This document shows positions 46,385-55,701 of a stretch of 64,000 bases of DNA, one piece after another. The position numbers were made by a program, and so were the translations under genes. How positions within the stretch are numbered: the first letter of the stretch is position 1; the number at the start of each line of letters is the position of its first letter. Under the pieces are notes generated by a model. The model did not search any database, had not been told where the DNA came from, and saw nothing but the letters and a program-made list of their open reading frames with translations. Source of the stretch: Acetobacter okinawensis JCM 25146 (GTDB lineage Bacteria > Pseudomonadota > Alphaproteobacteria > Acetobacterales > Acetobacteraceae); assembly GCF_000613865.1 (NCBI RefSeq), contig NZ_BAJU01000003.1:1-64000 (forward strand), in the 5' to 3' direction.

Positions 46385-46610
46385 AAATATAGATATTTCT
46401 GGATCAAAAATTCAGATTTTGTAGGCATGACTGTGGGGAGGAAGCCGTTCAGGGGTCTGAGACTTTGTCTAAAGTTATTGGTTACCATGAACTTATTAAT
46501 AAGTGTCCTGAACGGCTTGTGGTTGTGAGGATGGAAGCGTTTGACGGTTGTCATCTTGGTGGTCCGGTTCAGGTAGTCAACCAGATCGTTCGCTCTCTCT
46601 GGTTCTCAGG
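46385..46610 (-). mobile_element. IS481-like transposase C-terminal remnant
   Basis: The minus strand reads DYLNRTTKMTTVKRFHPHNH, then KPFRTLINKFMVTNNFRQSL and RPLNGFLPTV. This resembles the end of IS481/IS3-type transposases (N-R-T-x-K-x-x-T-V-K-R-F-H-Y, L-x-x-F-x-x-x-Y-N-F, L-x-G-x-TP). The rest of the element is absent. The 434-bp stretch 46336-46769 holds no other gene; a perfect 12-bp inverted repeat (46442-46453 with 46507-46518) lies inside it. Confidence 0.45.
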
Positions 46611-46769
46611 CAGCAAAAATAGACTACTCACAGGCTCACCTCCATCAGTAAGCTAGTCAGTCGCAGAATATCATTCAATTCTATAGATTAACAGGCCAGA
46701 ATACTAATTGACGGCATACGCTTATAGCTACATGCAAAGACTATAAATATCTGCGTCAAAATAGCTTTG

Positions 46770-48278
46770 TTACAGACTATTGGGGCGAAGGTGCATATCA
46801 AACGCACGTAGCCACCCATCTCCACGTGGCGTCATCAAAACTCTTTTTGCGTGAGCGTAGGTCGCTGGTTCCGTATACATAAAGACAACGGGAGCTTGTT
46901 CACACATGATCTGTGTCGCCTGCATATAGGCATTCTGGCGCAAATCGTGGTTCGTCGTTGAATCTCCGGTTTGAAGAGCTGCATCAAACAATGGATTGTT
47001 CCAATAAGAGTAGGGATTTCCGGTCTGGAAAAGACTAAGGAAACCATCAGCATCCAGCGTTGGCCATGCCTGCCCAAGAAGAGAAAGAGGTGCTAGCTTA
47101 TGTGTCTTACGATATTTGGCAATGTAATTTCCAAAATCGATAAGGCGCAGTTTGGTTTTTATTCCAACGGCCTGAAACATCTGCTGAACAGCGAGTGCAA
47201 CTTCATCACCTTGCAGGTAACTGCCTCTGGGAATATCAAATTCATAGACTTGATTAAGGTTAATACCACTCTGTTTGATCAGTTTTCGAGCTGTTTCGGG
47301 GTCATATTTGTATGCCGTGAGGTCTTTGTTGTATCCGAAATACGCAGGAGTTAAAACCTGACAGGTGGACGTTGTCGTCTGGTTGTTGAAAATTGTTGCA
47401 ACAATGCTTTTTTTATCGACAGCGTAGTTAAGTGCTTTCCGTACAATTTCATTGTTAAATGGAGGTATTTCTGTATTTATTTTTATGAATACAGACCAAA
47501 TGGATGGTGTAGAACCTGCGATAAGATCAGGTTGTCTGCTAATTTGTTTTAGTTGTGCTGTTGGAATTTTGGAAACATAGTCAACAGCTCCAGTTTCAAG
47601 CGCATAAAGAGCCGTCGTGATTTCGGGTATGATGCGGTAAACAGCTTTTTTAAAAGAAGCCTGTGGACCAAAGTAATCAGGGTTCGCGTGCATCGAAACA
47701 TGATCACCTGGAACAATTTCGTCGATAATATAAGGGCCTCCAGACGACACTTCGTGTGACGGATCATGTGTCTGGGTCCATTCGGGGGGGAGCAGAAAGA
47801 GCATGGACAATTGGTCAGGTAAAGCCGGGAAAGGGGAAGATGTCTTGATCTGGAGATGTGTAGGCGACAGAATAATAACTTCCTGAATACGGGAATACCA
47901 GGACGCGGCAACAGTAACCTTTTTCTTGTTCAGAATACGGTTGATGTTCCATGCCACGGTTTGTGCATCAATTGGTTCACCGTTAATAAAATGCGCATTT
48001 GAGACTAGAGTAAAATCCCATGTGTTATCATCAAGAGCAACCCATTTGGTGGCAAGGGATGGAGTAAGCCTGCGATCGGGAGCGCGTAATATCAGGGCAG
48101 GGTAGACATTGCTCAGCACGGAGAGGTCTGTGCCAATGGAAGCTGTTTGTGCCGGGTCAAAATTATTAATGTCACCAGATAAAGCAATGGTAACTGTTTG
48201 GGCCTGTGCAAGCGATGCGCCATAAACTGTAAGAAGTAGGGCAAAAAATGTTTTTGGAAAATAATTTTTGATCATCAT
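46770..48278 (-). CDS. Peptide/nickel-type ABC substrate-binding protein
   Basis: About 502 residues (SBP_bac_5 family). Start ATG 48278 has AGGA upstream; signal peptide MIKNYFPKTFFALLLTVYGA to AQA. Mature part: ALSGDINNFDPAQTASIGTD, NTWDFTLVSNAHFINGEPID, and NNEIVRKALNYAVDKKSIVA, which are typical landmarks of DppA/OppA-like proteins. It binds a peptide-like or other amide substrate in the periplasm for the permeases and ATPases encoded upstream on the same strand (48.3-52 kb); it is the last gene of that ABC cluster. Confidence 0.92.
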   Translation of the reverse strand: MMIKNYFPKTFFALLLTVYGASLAQAQTVTIALSGDINNFDPAQTASIGTDLSVLSNVYPALILRAPDRRLTPSLATKWVALDDNTWDFTLVSNAHFINGEPIDAQTVAWNINRILNKKKVTVAASWYSRIQEVIILSPTHLQIKTSSPFPALPDQLSMLFLLPPEWTQTHDPSHEVSSGGPYIIDEIVPGDHVSMHANPDYFGPQASFKKAVYRIIPEITTALYALETGAVDYVSKIPTAQLKQISRQPDLIAGSTPSIWSVFIKINTEIPPFNNEIVRKALNYAVDKKSIVATIFNNQTTTSTCQVLTPAYFGYNKDLTAYKYDPETARKLIKQSGINLNQVYEFDIPRGSYLQGDEVALAVQQMFQAVGIKTKLRLIDFGNYIAKYRKTHKLAPLSLLGQAWPTLDADGFLSLFQTGNPYSYWNNPLFDAALQTGDSTTNHDLRQNAYMQATQIMCEQAPVVFMYTEPATYAHAKRVLMTPRGDGWLRAFDMHLRPNSL

Positions 48279-48294
48279 GTAATTCCTGACAAAA

Positions 48295-49187
48295 CTAGTT
48301 TTGCAAAACAAAATGCCCTGAAGAAACTTCCGTCATTGTCATGTCTCGTGACGGACGTGGGAGAGAGGCCCGGTCAAAACTTGGAGCGGATGTTGAATGC
48401 TTGGCGTGTAAGGACGGAACTGCATTGAGCAGCATACGGGTATAAGAGTGCTGCGGATTGTAAAAAATACTTTCAACAGGGCCAGTTTCTACAATTCGTC
48501 CCTCAAACATAACGGCGACACGGTGGCAAAGATAGCGCACCATGGATATATCATGCGAAATGAAAAGATATGACAAACCCATCTGTTGTTGTAAATTTTG
48601 GAAAAGGTTCACTATCTGTGCCTGAATGGACACGTCCAGTGCTGTTATGGGTTCATCCGCAACAATAAATTTGGGCTTTAGAGCAAGGCGCGTGCAATAC
48701 AGATACGCTGCCTCTGGCCGCCCGAGAACTCATGTGGGGAACGTGTCATCAGGCTTGGGTCCAGCCCAACCTGCCGCAATAATGTGGATATGTGGTCTTC
48801 TGCCTCACGCAAAGAGCGAACAAGCCCATGGACAAGCAAAGGTTCAGCAATAAAATGCTGGATAGTTTTGCGGGGGTTGATCGCTGTGTAAGGATCTTGA
48901 AAAATCACTTGCATGCGTCTGCGCCAGGGTTTCATCTCGCGGGACGAGAGGCTTGTAATATCTGTACCTTCGAAAAATACACGACCTTCATCAGCGGGTT
49001 CCAGACCGAGTAAAAGACGACCTGTTGTGCTTTTTCCTGATCCGCTTTCACCGACCAAACCAAGGGTTTCGGATGAGTGAATGGAAAAAGAGACATCATT
49101 GACTGCCGTTGTGTAGTGATTGCCGAATGTCCTGTTTTTATATTTGCGAACCAGATTGCAGACTTCGATTAAGGGACGCTCAGACAT
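48295..49187 (-). CDS. Oligopeptide-type ABC ATPase (DppF-like), frameshifted
   Basis: About 297 residues. Walker [22 protein letters not shown]-loop [13 protein letters not shown] and signature [19 protein letters not shown] are in the first frame. A missing G near 48684 shifts to the rest: [20 protein letters not shown] (Walker B, DE) and [20 protein letters not shown] (switch His), then the family-typical C-terminal [17 protein letters not shown]. The ATG overlaps the DppD-like gene by 8 bp. Confidence 0.88.
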
Positions 49188-50199
49188 CGGAAGCCTCTGG
49201 ATGTAAGGAAAGTAGGGCAGGCAAATCATACCAAGCGGCAGCCATATGGCCGGGCAGGCTGTTGGGGACTTGACGCAAAGGCGGTGTGTCGCGGTGGCAG
49301 CGTGGTGTGGCAAAAGGATTGCGGGGAGCAAAAGGATCACCCGGAGGGGGGGAGAGCATATTCGGTGGGCTACCAGGTATCTGATAAAGTCTTTGTCCTG
49401 AATGCATACTGGGCGAAGGTATGGAGCGTAGCAGCCCCCATGTATAAGCAGAGCGTGGATCGTTTATAACAGTGGAAAAGGGACCTCGTTCCATAACACG
49501 ACCAGCGTACATGACTTGCAATGTATCTGCGAGTGTACTGACCGAACTGATATCGTGTGTAATCCAGATAATAGTGATCCCGGATTTTTCTTTCAGGTTT
49601 TGTATCAGATCAATAATCTGTGCCTGTATTGTAACGTCGAGAGCTGTTGTTGCCTCATCTGCTATAAGTAGCTTGGGGCTGCAGGCAAGACCAATTGCAA
49701 TCATGACGCGCTGGCGCATGCCACCGGAGAATTCATGAGGGTATTGTGTCAAACGGCTGGCAGGGGCAGAAATTCCAACAAGGTCGAGTAATTCTATCGT
49801 GTGGGCAGTAGCCTGTTTGCGGCTCATGCTTGTGTGCCGCAAAATAACTTCCAGAATCTGGCGCCCAATAGTCAGAACCGGGTTCAGGGATGACATGGGG
49901 TTTTGAAAAATCATGCCGATTTTTCCTCCCCGGATATTACGTAATTCTTTCTCGGTGAGTTTAAGGAGATTTTCCCCATCAAATAAAATTTCACCAGAAA
50001 CAACGCGCGCTGGAGGGCTGGGCAACAGGCCAAGCAAAGCCATGATGTGTACACTCTTGCCTGAGCCACTTTCCCCCACAATGCCTAGTGTTTCGCCAGG
50101 CATAAGCGAATAAGACAAATTGTTGACTGCGTGGAGGGGGCCCTCAGCCGTGTCGAACACAATGGAAAGATTGCGTATTTCCAGAAGAGGAGCAGTCAT
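49180..50199 (-). CDS. Oligopeptide-type ABC ATPase (DppD-like)
   Basis: 339 residues from ATG 50199, which begins [20 protein letters not shown]. Walker [21 protein letters not shown], signature [20 protein letters not shown], Walker [21 protein letters not shown] and H-loop IWITHDISS. The C-terminal extension has several Cys-poor Pro-rich segments ([20 protein letters not shown]) and Cys-His elements like the oligopeptide transport regulatory domain. Partner of the DppF-like ATPase. Confidence 0.92.
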   Translation of the reverse strand: MTAPLLEIRNLSIVFDTAEGPLHAVNNLSYSLMPGETLGIVGESGSGKSVHIMALLGLLPSPPARVVSGEILFDGENLLKLTEKELRNIRGGKIGMIFQNPMSSLNPVLTIGRQILEVILRHTSMSRKQATAHTIELLDLVGISAPASRLTQYPHEFSGGMRQRVMIAIGLACSPKLLIADEATTALDVTIQAQIIDLIQNLKEKSGITIIWITHDISSVSTLADTLQVMYAGRVMERGPFSTVINDPRSAYTWGLLRSIPSPSMHSGQRLYQIPGSPPNMLSPPPGDPFAPRNPFATPRCHRDTPPLRQVPNSLPGHMAAAWYDLPALLSLHPEASDV

Positions 50200-50242
50200 G
50201 ATGCAACCATTGCGTAAATAATGCTTAAGGGTAGGTGAGACA

Positions 50243-51085
50243 TCATCTTTTGAGCCGTGTTTTGGGGTCAAAATAATCGCGCAGCCAATCCCCCAACAGG
50301 TTAACAGCGAGTGTTGTTAGCAGGATGGCAAGGCCTGGAAAAAGAACAATCCACCAGGCTGTGGAGATGTAAACCCTGCCTTCTGCCAGCATCTGTCCCC
50401 AGTCCGGGTCAGGGGGTTGCACGCCAAGGCCAAGGAATGAAAGTGCGGCCATCATGATAATTATTCTGGCAAGTTCAAGGGTGGCAATGACCATAACTGG
50501 GGTCAGGACATTAGGTAAAATATGTTGACGCATGATCCAGAAAGCAGAAGCTCCAATTGCTTTGGCTGAAAGAATAAATTCTCTTTCCTTAAGAACCAGA
50601 ACCTGGCCACGGATGATCCGTGTATAACGTGTCCATGATGTTAGAGCGAGAACGATAATAACGTTGCCAATTGATGGGCCAAGAACTGCCACCACTAGAA
50701 GTGTGAGCATCATTAATGGAAATGAGAGTTGAATATCGATAATTCTCATTAAAATACGGTCAATAATTCCACCGGAAAACCCCGCCAGAATTCCAATGCC
50801 TGTGCCTAAGATTGCCCCCAGTGCAACTGCAGAAAAAGCGACCATCAGTGTTGTTTGCCCGCCGTAAATCAGGCGAGACAATATGTCCCTACCAACCGGG
50901 TCCGTGCCTAAAGGGTGCAGTCCGGTCCAGTCTGGAGGCAGTAACCTTTCGTGCAGGTTGCCAATGATCGGGTCGGGTAGGTTGATCCATGGCGCAATCA
51001 AGGCGAGTACAACAAAACTGGAAAGCAGTATAAAACCAGCGCAGCCTGAATAAGAACGCAGGAGAGTTTTAAAGAAGTCTTTCAT
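50243..51085 (-). CDS. ABC permease (DppC-like)
   Basis: 280 residues, six helices. N-terminal helix LLSSFVVLALIAPWINLP; then HPLGTDPVGRDILSRLIYGG, the canonical DppC/OppC motif; EAA loop with AKAIGASAFWIMRQHILPNV; C-terminal LGLGVQPPDPDWGQMLAEGR. Inner-membrane half of the transporter, 11 bp after the DppB-like gene. Confidence 0.93.
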   Translation of the reverse strand: MKDFFKTLLRSYSGCAGFILLSSFVVLALIAPWINLPDPIIGNLHERLLPPDWTGLHPLGTDPVGRDILSRLIYGGQTTLMVAFSAVALGAILGTGIGILAGFSGGIIDRILMRIIDIQLSFPLMMLTLLVVAVLGPSIGNVIIVLALTSWTRYTRIIRGQVLVLKEREFILSAKAIGASAFWIMRQHILPNVLTPVMVIATLELARIIIMMAALSFLGLGVQPPDPDWGQMLAEGRVYISTAWWIVLFPGLAILLTTLAVNLLGDWLRDYFDPKTRLKR

Positions 51086-51095
51086 GGCAATACAT

Positions 51096-52028
51096 TCAAC
51101 CCCTGCTGCGGATGCGGGGGTCTAGAAACTGATAGAGCAAATCGACAGAAAGATTAATCAGGACAAAGAGTGCTGCATCTATGAAAACAGCCGCCTGAAT
51201 AACAGGAAAATCACTTGCCTGAATTGCCTGAATGGTAAGCCGTCCAATGCCGGGCCATCCAAACACTGTTTCGGTTACAACGGAACCTCCCAGCAGTTCG
51301 CCAGTTAGCAACGCGACCATGGTTGTAATGGGGATAAGGGCATTACGGGCAATGTGCCAGCACAGAATGGTAGTTGGATATAAACCCTTTGCTCGTGCTG
51401 TACGAATATAGTCTTCCTGCAAAATATCCAGGATGGAAGAACGCAACAGGCGTGCAAGTGACGAAAAAACAAATACTCCTAAGGTTGCAGCCGGTAGAAT
51501 TAGATTCGACAGGGTTCCATAGCCGCCCGCAGGGAGCCAGTGCAGATGCACGGCAAACCAGAGAATAAACATAATACCGAGCCAGAAGGTTGGCGTTGCC
51601 TGAGCCAGAACAGCAACAGCCATGATTGTCAGCTCGGCAATACCCCCTTTTTTTAAGGCGGCAACAGCGCCTGCAATTGTTCCGGACAGCACTCCCAAAA
51701 ACAGAGCGGTGCTGGCCAGAAGAATGGTGGCGGGCAGTCTTTGTAGAACAACCTGAAGAGCAGAGTAGCCGAATATAAAGCTTTTCCCGAAATTCCCATG
51801 CAGGATGTCAATAACGTAGTGGATGTATTGTTTCCATAATGGTAGATCAAGGCCATAACTATGGGTTAAGGCAGCGATTTGCGCATTGGTGGCCCCGATA
51901 GGAACAAAAAGCGTTATAGGGTCTCCCAGAATACGGGTGATGAAGAAAACAATTGTTACAACGCCCCAGACCGTAACCAGAGCCTCTCCCATCCGCTTAA
52001 GAAAAAACATGACCATTAAATGACTCAT
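51096..52028 (-). CDS. ABC permease (DppB-like)
   Basis: 310 residues. First helix GEALVTVWGVVTIVFFITRI; periplasmic segment GLDLPLWKQYIHYVIDILHG; EAA loop RTARAKGLYPTTILCWHIAR; LLGGSVVTETVFGWPGIGRL near the C-terminus, all landmarks of DppB/OppB. It begins the ABC part of the run (dppB-C-D-F-A order) and lies about 40 bp after the flavin monooxygenase gene, so all six genes may be co-transcribed. Confidence 0.93.
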   Translation of the reverse strand: MSHLMVMFFLKRMGEALVTVWGVVTIVFFITRILGDPITLFVPIGATNAQIAALTHSYGLDLPLWKQYIHYVIDILHGNFGKSFIFGYSALQVVLQRLPATILLASTALFLGVLSGTIAGAVAALKKGGIAELTIMAVAVLAQATPTFWLGIMFILWFAVHLHWLPAGGYGTLSNLILPAATLGVFVFSSLARLLRSSILDILQEDYIRTARAKGLYPTTILCWHIARNALIPITTMVALLTGELLGGSVVTETVFGWPGIGRLTIQAIQASDFPVIQAAVFIDAALFVLINLSVDLLYQFLDPRIRSRG

Positions 52029-52068
52029 TCCAGAATGAGAGAGGGAGCGCTCGGACCCTTCCTGACTG

Positions 52069-53540
52069 TCAGCGCGCGGGGAGAGGTGTATTCATCCATT
52101 CATCACCTGATAGTTCCGGATCATTGTAAGATTCCAGATCTTGGTAATGAATGGCGCAGTCTTCAACAAAAAACGACTGTGTAATATGGCGTGTCAGGCG
52201 CTCTGCCCCTTCGCTGATTGCAGGAATGTCACCGCTAACCTTGCCGTGCGACAAGGTGGCCGGAAAGCAGAAGCAGTGTACAAAATGCAGCAGAGGGCAT
52301 GATCCTGGTTTTTTTTCCTGGAATTCAAAACCGTCCCCCAAATCTGGTGAATTTAAAAGTTCCTGATTTTCAAATCCAGAAGGCATATCTTCAGCTGTCG
52401 GCTTGAAGCGATCTTTCCAGAAACGAATATGCGGTGCAAGGCTTGATAGCTCCGGGCGTAAAGAGAGGTCGACATTAAATCCCGTAGCAGAAATGATAAA
52501 ATCAGTATCCAGCACACCTTGAGAGGTTGTGATGGATACATGATCCGAGTGGGCAGAGCAGGACAGGAGTTCGCAGTCCAAATGGAAAAATGCGTTTTTA
52601 TGTGCACTGACCCTTAAAACACTGGAGCGTGGAGGAGGGGTCTGGTGGGAGAGAACGCAATCAAGGAAACGCCATTTCCAGTGGTCCGGTAGCGCATGAA
52701 AACCATGCACTACGCCCATGCTACCGATTCCAGTAAACTTATTGACACGTGGCAAATCTTTGCGGCGTATCAGCACATCGACCCGCGCCGCGCCAGCCTC
52801 TAGTGCCGTGGCAGCGTTGTCCATGGCTGAAGCACCTGCACCAATAACGGTTACGTGCCGGTTACGCAGTGTAGAAAAATCAAGTTTTTCAGAAGAATGC
52901 ATCCAGAATTTGCGAGGGATCTCTTTGATAACAGAGGGTGTATATCCACCTCCCAAACCGTCCCGGCCTGTAGCAAGCACCAGCCTGCGGCAGAGAATGG
53001 TCTCAGATACGCTCCCTGTTTGCACCGTGAGTGTAAGAAGCCCGTCTTTATGAAAAGCAATGTCGCGCAGATGCACTCCGTTGCGGACTGGTGAGTTTAA
53101 TACGCGACGAAGCCAGATTAGGTAATCCTGCCACATGAGTGTTGGAATTTTATCCAATTCTTCCCATGCTTGAACACCAAAGCTGGCTTCATACCATGCG
53201 CGGAATGTAAGGCTGGGAATACCCATGCATGGACCAGAGAGAGATTTGGGTGAGCGGAGTGTTTCCATGCGGGCATAGGTTGTCCAAGGCCCTTCATGCC
53301 CTGCGGGAGACTGATCAAGAATAACGTGTTGGTAATGCCATATCGTTTGAGATAGCCGGATACGGTTATCCCGGCCATACCCCCCCCAATGATGACGACG
53401 TCTATGACCGGATTGCCGTCTACCTTGCGTGCGGGGATCCATGTGGATGTAGGTTGGTTGAGCCATGTCAGGTCCTGCTGAATGCGTAGTTCAAGCTGCT
53501 GGAGTGCGCTCATTTGCTCAGTGGGTTTGAAAGCTGACAT
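52069..53540 (-). CDS. FAD/NAD(P)-dependent flavin monooxygenase-like protein, frameshifted
   Basis: About 490 residues. FAD-binding VIDVVIIGGGMAGITVSGYL (about 45-64) in the first frame; a missing base near 53325 shifts to DQSPAGHEGPWTTYARMETL and the rest. The NAD(P) site is NRHVTVIGAGASAMDNAATA (about 215), and DFIISATGFNVDL is the ATG motif of class B flavoprotein monooxygenases. It would oxygenate the imported substrate or a breakdown product. First gene of the minus-strand ABC run and divergent from a LysR gene. Confidence 0.85.
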
Positions 53541-53724
53541 GTCTGATCCTTCGGGTCATTAGCAAAACGGAGTGAGCGATAGTCATTAGTCAGGTAGGCT
53601 ACATGTGTGTGTTAGATCGTTGCTGCATATGTTATAATGCATAATATGCACTGTAAATTACTATAATTGTTTATTTTGCAATCATTGTGGCGCATGCTGC
53701 GTGCATTTCCTCAAGGATGCAGAC

Positions 53725-54723
53725 ATGCCATTTACGCCCCCGATATTTCGAGAGTATAATTTGTCCATGATATCCGAACTTCCTGATCTGAAGCAGATTG
53801 AAGCTTATTGTGCCGTTATGACTTCTGGCAGTATGTCGGGGGGGGCAAAGCTGTTGGGGCGCTCCCCTTCCATGGTAACACGGCTGATTCAGGACCTTGA
53901 GGAGGCTCTCGGGTTTACGCTGTTTCATCGTAATGGACCGCGTATTGCGGCTACGGACCAAGGAGTACGCTTCTACCGCGAAGCGCAGAAATTGCTTGGC
54001 AGTATTCATAGACTGCAAGAAAATACGCGCTCCATTGCGCATAATGCAGAAAGCTCTTTGCTTATAGCTGGCACTCCAGCCCTTGTGGGTGGACTTCTGC
54101 CGCGCGCTATTGGTCGTCTGCCAGCAGCGCTGTTGCCTAACCGGTTGCACATTCAATCTGCGTCGGCACAAGAGGTGATTCACATGGTCGCCCGGAAGGA
54201 AGCTGAGCTTGGCGTGGTCAGTTTTCCGTTTAACAATTCCGGCGTAAAACTTGCCTGGGTCGGGCAGGCGGATTGCCTCGCGGCGGTATCCGTCCATGAC
54301 CCTTTGGCCAGATGCAATGAAATTGACGTCAAGGATTTGTCGGGGCGCCGGTTTTTGACCATGGGCGACCCCTTTCGGATACGTAGTCGCATTGAGCGTG
54401 CCTTGTCGGATGCTTCTGTTGTGCCATCGGGGGTCATGGATTCTAACATGGCCATGGTCATGTTTAATCTGGTTGGGCAGGGGTTGGGTGTAGCCATATT
54501 GGACCCCGTAACTGCCACGACGTTCAATCATCCGGATATTGTCGTCAAACCCATTAATGTGAGCATCTCCTACCTTTTTGCTGTTATCACGTCTGAAGGC
54601 ACTGTGTCGCATAGTGTGCTTGAATTGTGCGATATCCTGAAACAGGAATCGGCCGCCATGCTCCCGGCTTTTCATGTTTACGATGAAGATGCAGTCGATT
54701 TTAATGATCATGAGGGCACTTGA
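53725..54723 (+). CDS. LysR-family regulator of the catabolic locus
   Basis: 332 residues from ATG 53725, which has AAGGA seven bases upstream (ATG 53767 is also possible). HTH: LPDLKQIEAYCAVMTSGSMS, AKLLGRSPSMVTRLIQDLEE, LFHRNGPRIAATDQGVRF. Effector domain from about 110. The SMSGGAKLLGRSPSMVTR variant of the HTH is found in LysR proteins beside degradation genes. Divergent from the monooxygenase/ABC unit; the sequence ATGCATAAT in its upstream region (53637-53645) recurs before the CMD/HyuAB genes at 58650. Confidence 0.9.
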   Translation: MPFTPPIFREYNLSMISELPDLKQIEAYCAVMTSGSMSGGAKLLGRSPSMVTRLIQDLEEALGFTLFHRNGPRIAATDQGVRFYREAQKLLGSIHRLQENTRSIAHNAESSLLIAGTPALVGGLLPRAIGRLPAALLPNRLHIQSASAQEVIHMVARKEAELGVVSFPFNNSGVKLAWVGQADCLAAVSVHDPLARCNEIDVKDLSGRRFLTMGDPFRIRSRIERALSDASVVPSGVMDSNMAMVMFNLVGQGLGVAILDPVTATTFNHPDIVVKPINVSISYLFAVITSEGTVSHSVLELCDILKQESAAMLPAFHVYDEDAVDFNDHEGT

Positions 54724-54769
54724 ATTAACACACTTTCATGGGTTGTGCGGTGGCTTTGCTTAAAAGTGG

Positions 54770-55657
54770 TCAGACGTGCTTGCTCAGAAAATCAGAAACC
54801 AGTTGGTAAGCCGTATCCGATGGTATGGCGTGGTTCGTATTGGGTATGATTTTCAACTCAGCATGTGGAATATCTCTGGCGATCCTCTCAGACTGATCTT
54901 TCGGGCAGATCCAGTCATTCGCGCCACACATGACCAATGTTGGGCATGGGATAGATTTAAGGTCATGTGTGACATCGTAAGAATGATCGGCAAACAGATC
55001 GTTATGAACGTGCGCATTATATCGTGTGGTGGAAACCTGTAAGGCAAGCCTGTCCCGGTCAAGGGCGTCAGGATTTTCTTCGTAGAGGGGAGCAATGGCA
55101 AACATGATAAGCCGGAATTCTTCATCATTCACGATGGTAGGCGTAAAGACCTTTTCAAGCATTTTTTCCGTTGCCATTGGGGCATACTGCGCACGACTTT
55201 TAAAGTTTTCTAACGCTCCCTGTTCATGATGCCAACTTGGAGCTGTGCCGCGTAAAATAAGAGCCTCAAGCGCATTAGGATGGGTAATGGCGTAGCTGAG
55301 TGCGATCATGCCTCCAAAAGAACCACCAAGCAGAATAATCTTTCTATTATTGCAGAGTTTCCGCCGAATGCACTCTATATCATCGACCATTTGGGCGAAG
55401 GTAAAAGGGGATTGCGTTTCTGACCGTCCGTGCCCGCGCATATCAAAGCCTATGACACGGTAGGATCCGGCTAAGTTGGCATAGGTTGCGAACACGGCAT
55501 CGTGGGTGCCAAAACCACGTCCACCATGCAGCAGAATAATAGGAATGCCAGATTCCGGACCAATGGAGGATAGTGTTAACAGTGCTCCGTTAACATCCAT
55601 CTGAAATGTTGTTGCACGCCATAGGTCATCGTGAACTGTTTTGGAATACTGCGACAT
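54770..55657 (-). CDS. Alpha/beta hydrolase (proline iminopeptidase/lipase-like)
   Basis: 295 residues. Oxyanion region IILLHGGRGFGTHDAVFATY, nucleophile elbow IILLGGSFGGMIALSYAITH (G-x-S-x-G with Ser), acid Asp in CPTLVMCGANDWICPKDQSE and catalytic His in IIPNTNHAIPSD. The HGG start and GGSFGG elbow are seen in proline iminopeptidases and related esterases. Probably hydrolyses an amide or ester bond of the imported compound. Its gene lies between the LysR gene (convergent, 47 bp) and the TonB receptor (same strand, 45 bp). Confidence 0.88.
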   Translation of the reverse strand: MSQYSKTVHDDLWRATTFQMDVNGALLTLSSIGPESGIPIILLHGGRGFGTHDAVFATYANLAGSYRVIGFDMRGHGRSETQSPFTFAQMVDDIECIRRKLCNNRKIILLGGSFGGMIALSYAITHPNALEALILRGTAPSWHHEQGALENFKSRAQYAPMATEKMLEKVFTPTIVNDEEFRLIMFAIAPLYEENPDALDRDRLALQVSTTRYNAHVHNDLFADHSYDVTHDLKSIPCPTLVMCGANDWICPKDQSERIARDIPHAELKIIPNTNHAIPSDTAYQLVSDFLSKHV

Positions 55658-55701
55658 GCTTCTGGTCCAGACTGGTGGTTATGAGTGATGTTCAGGGCGT
55701 A

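Noticed and set aside
53671-54711. Minus-strand open frame of 346 residues
   Set aside because: Antisense to a clear LysR gene; composition rich in His, Arg and Asn with no fold.
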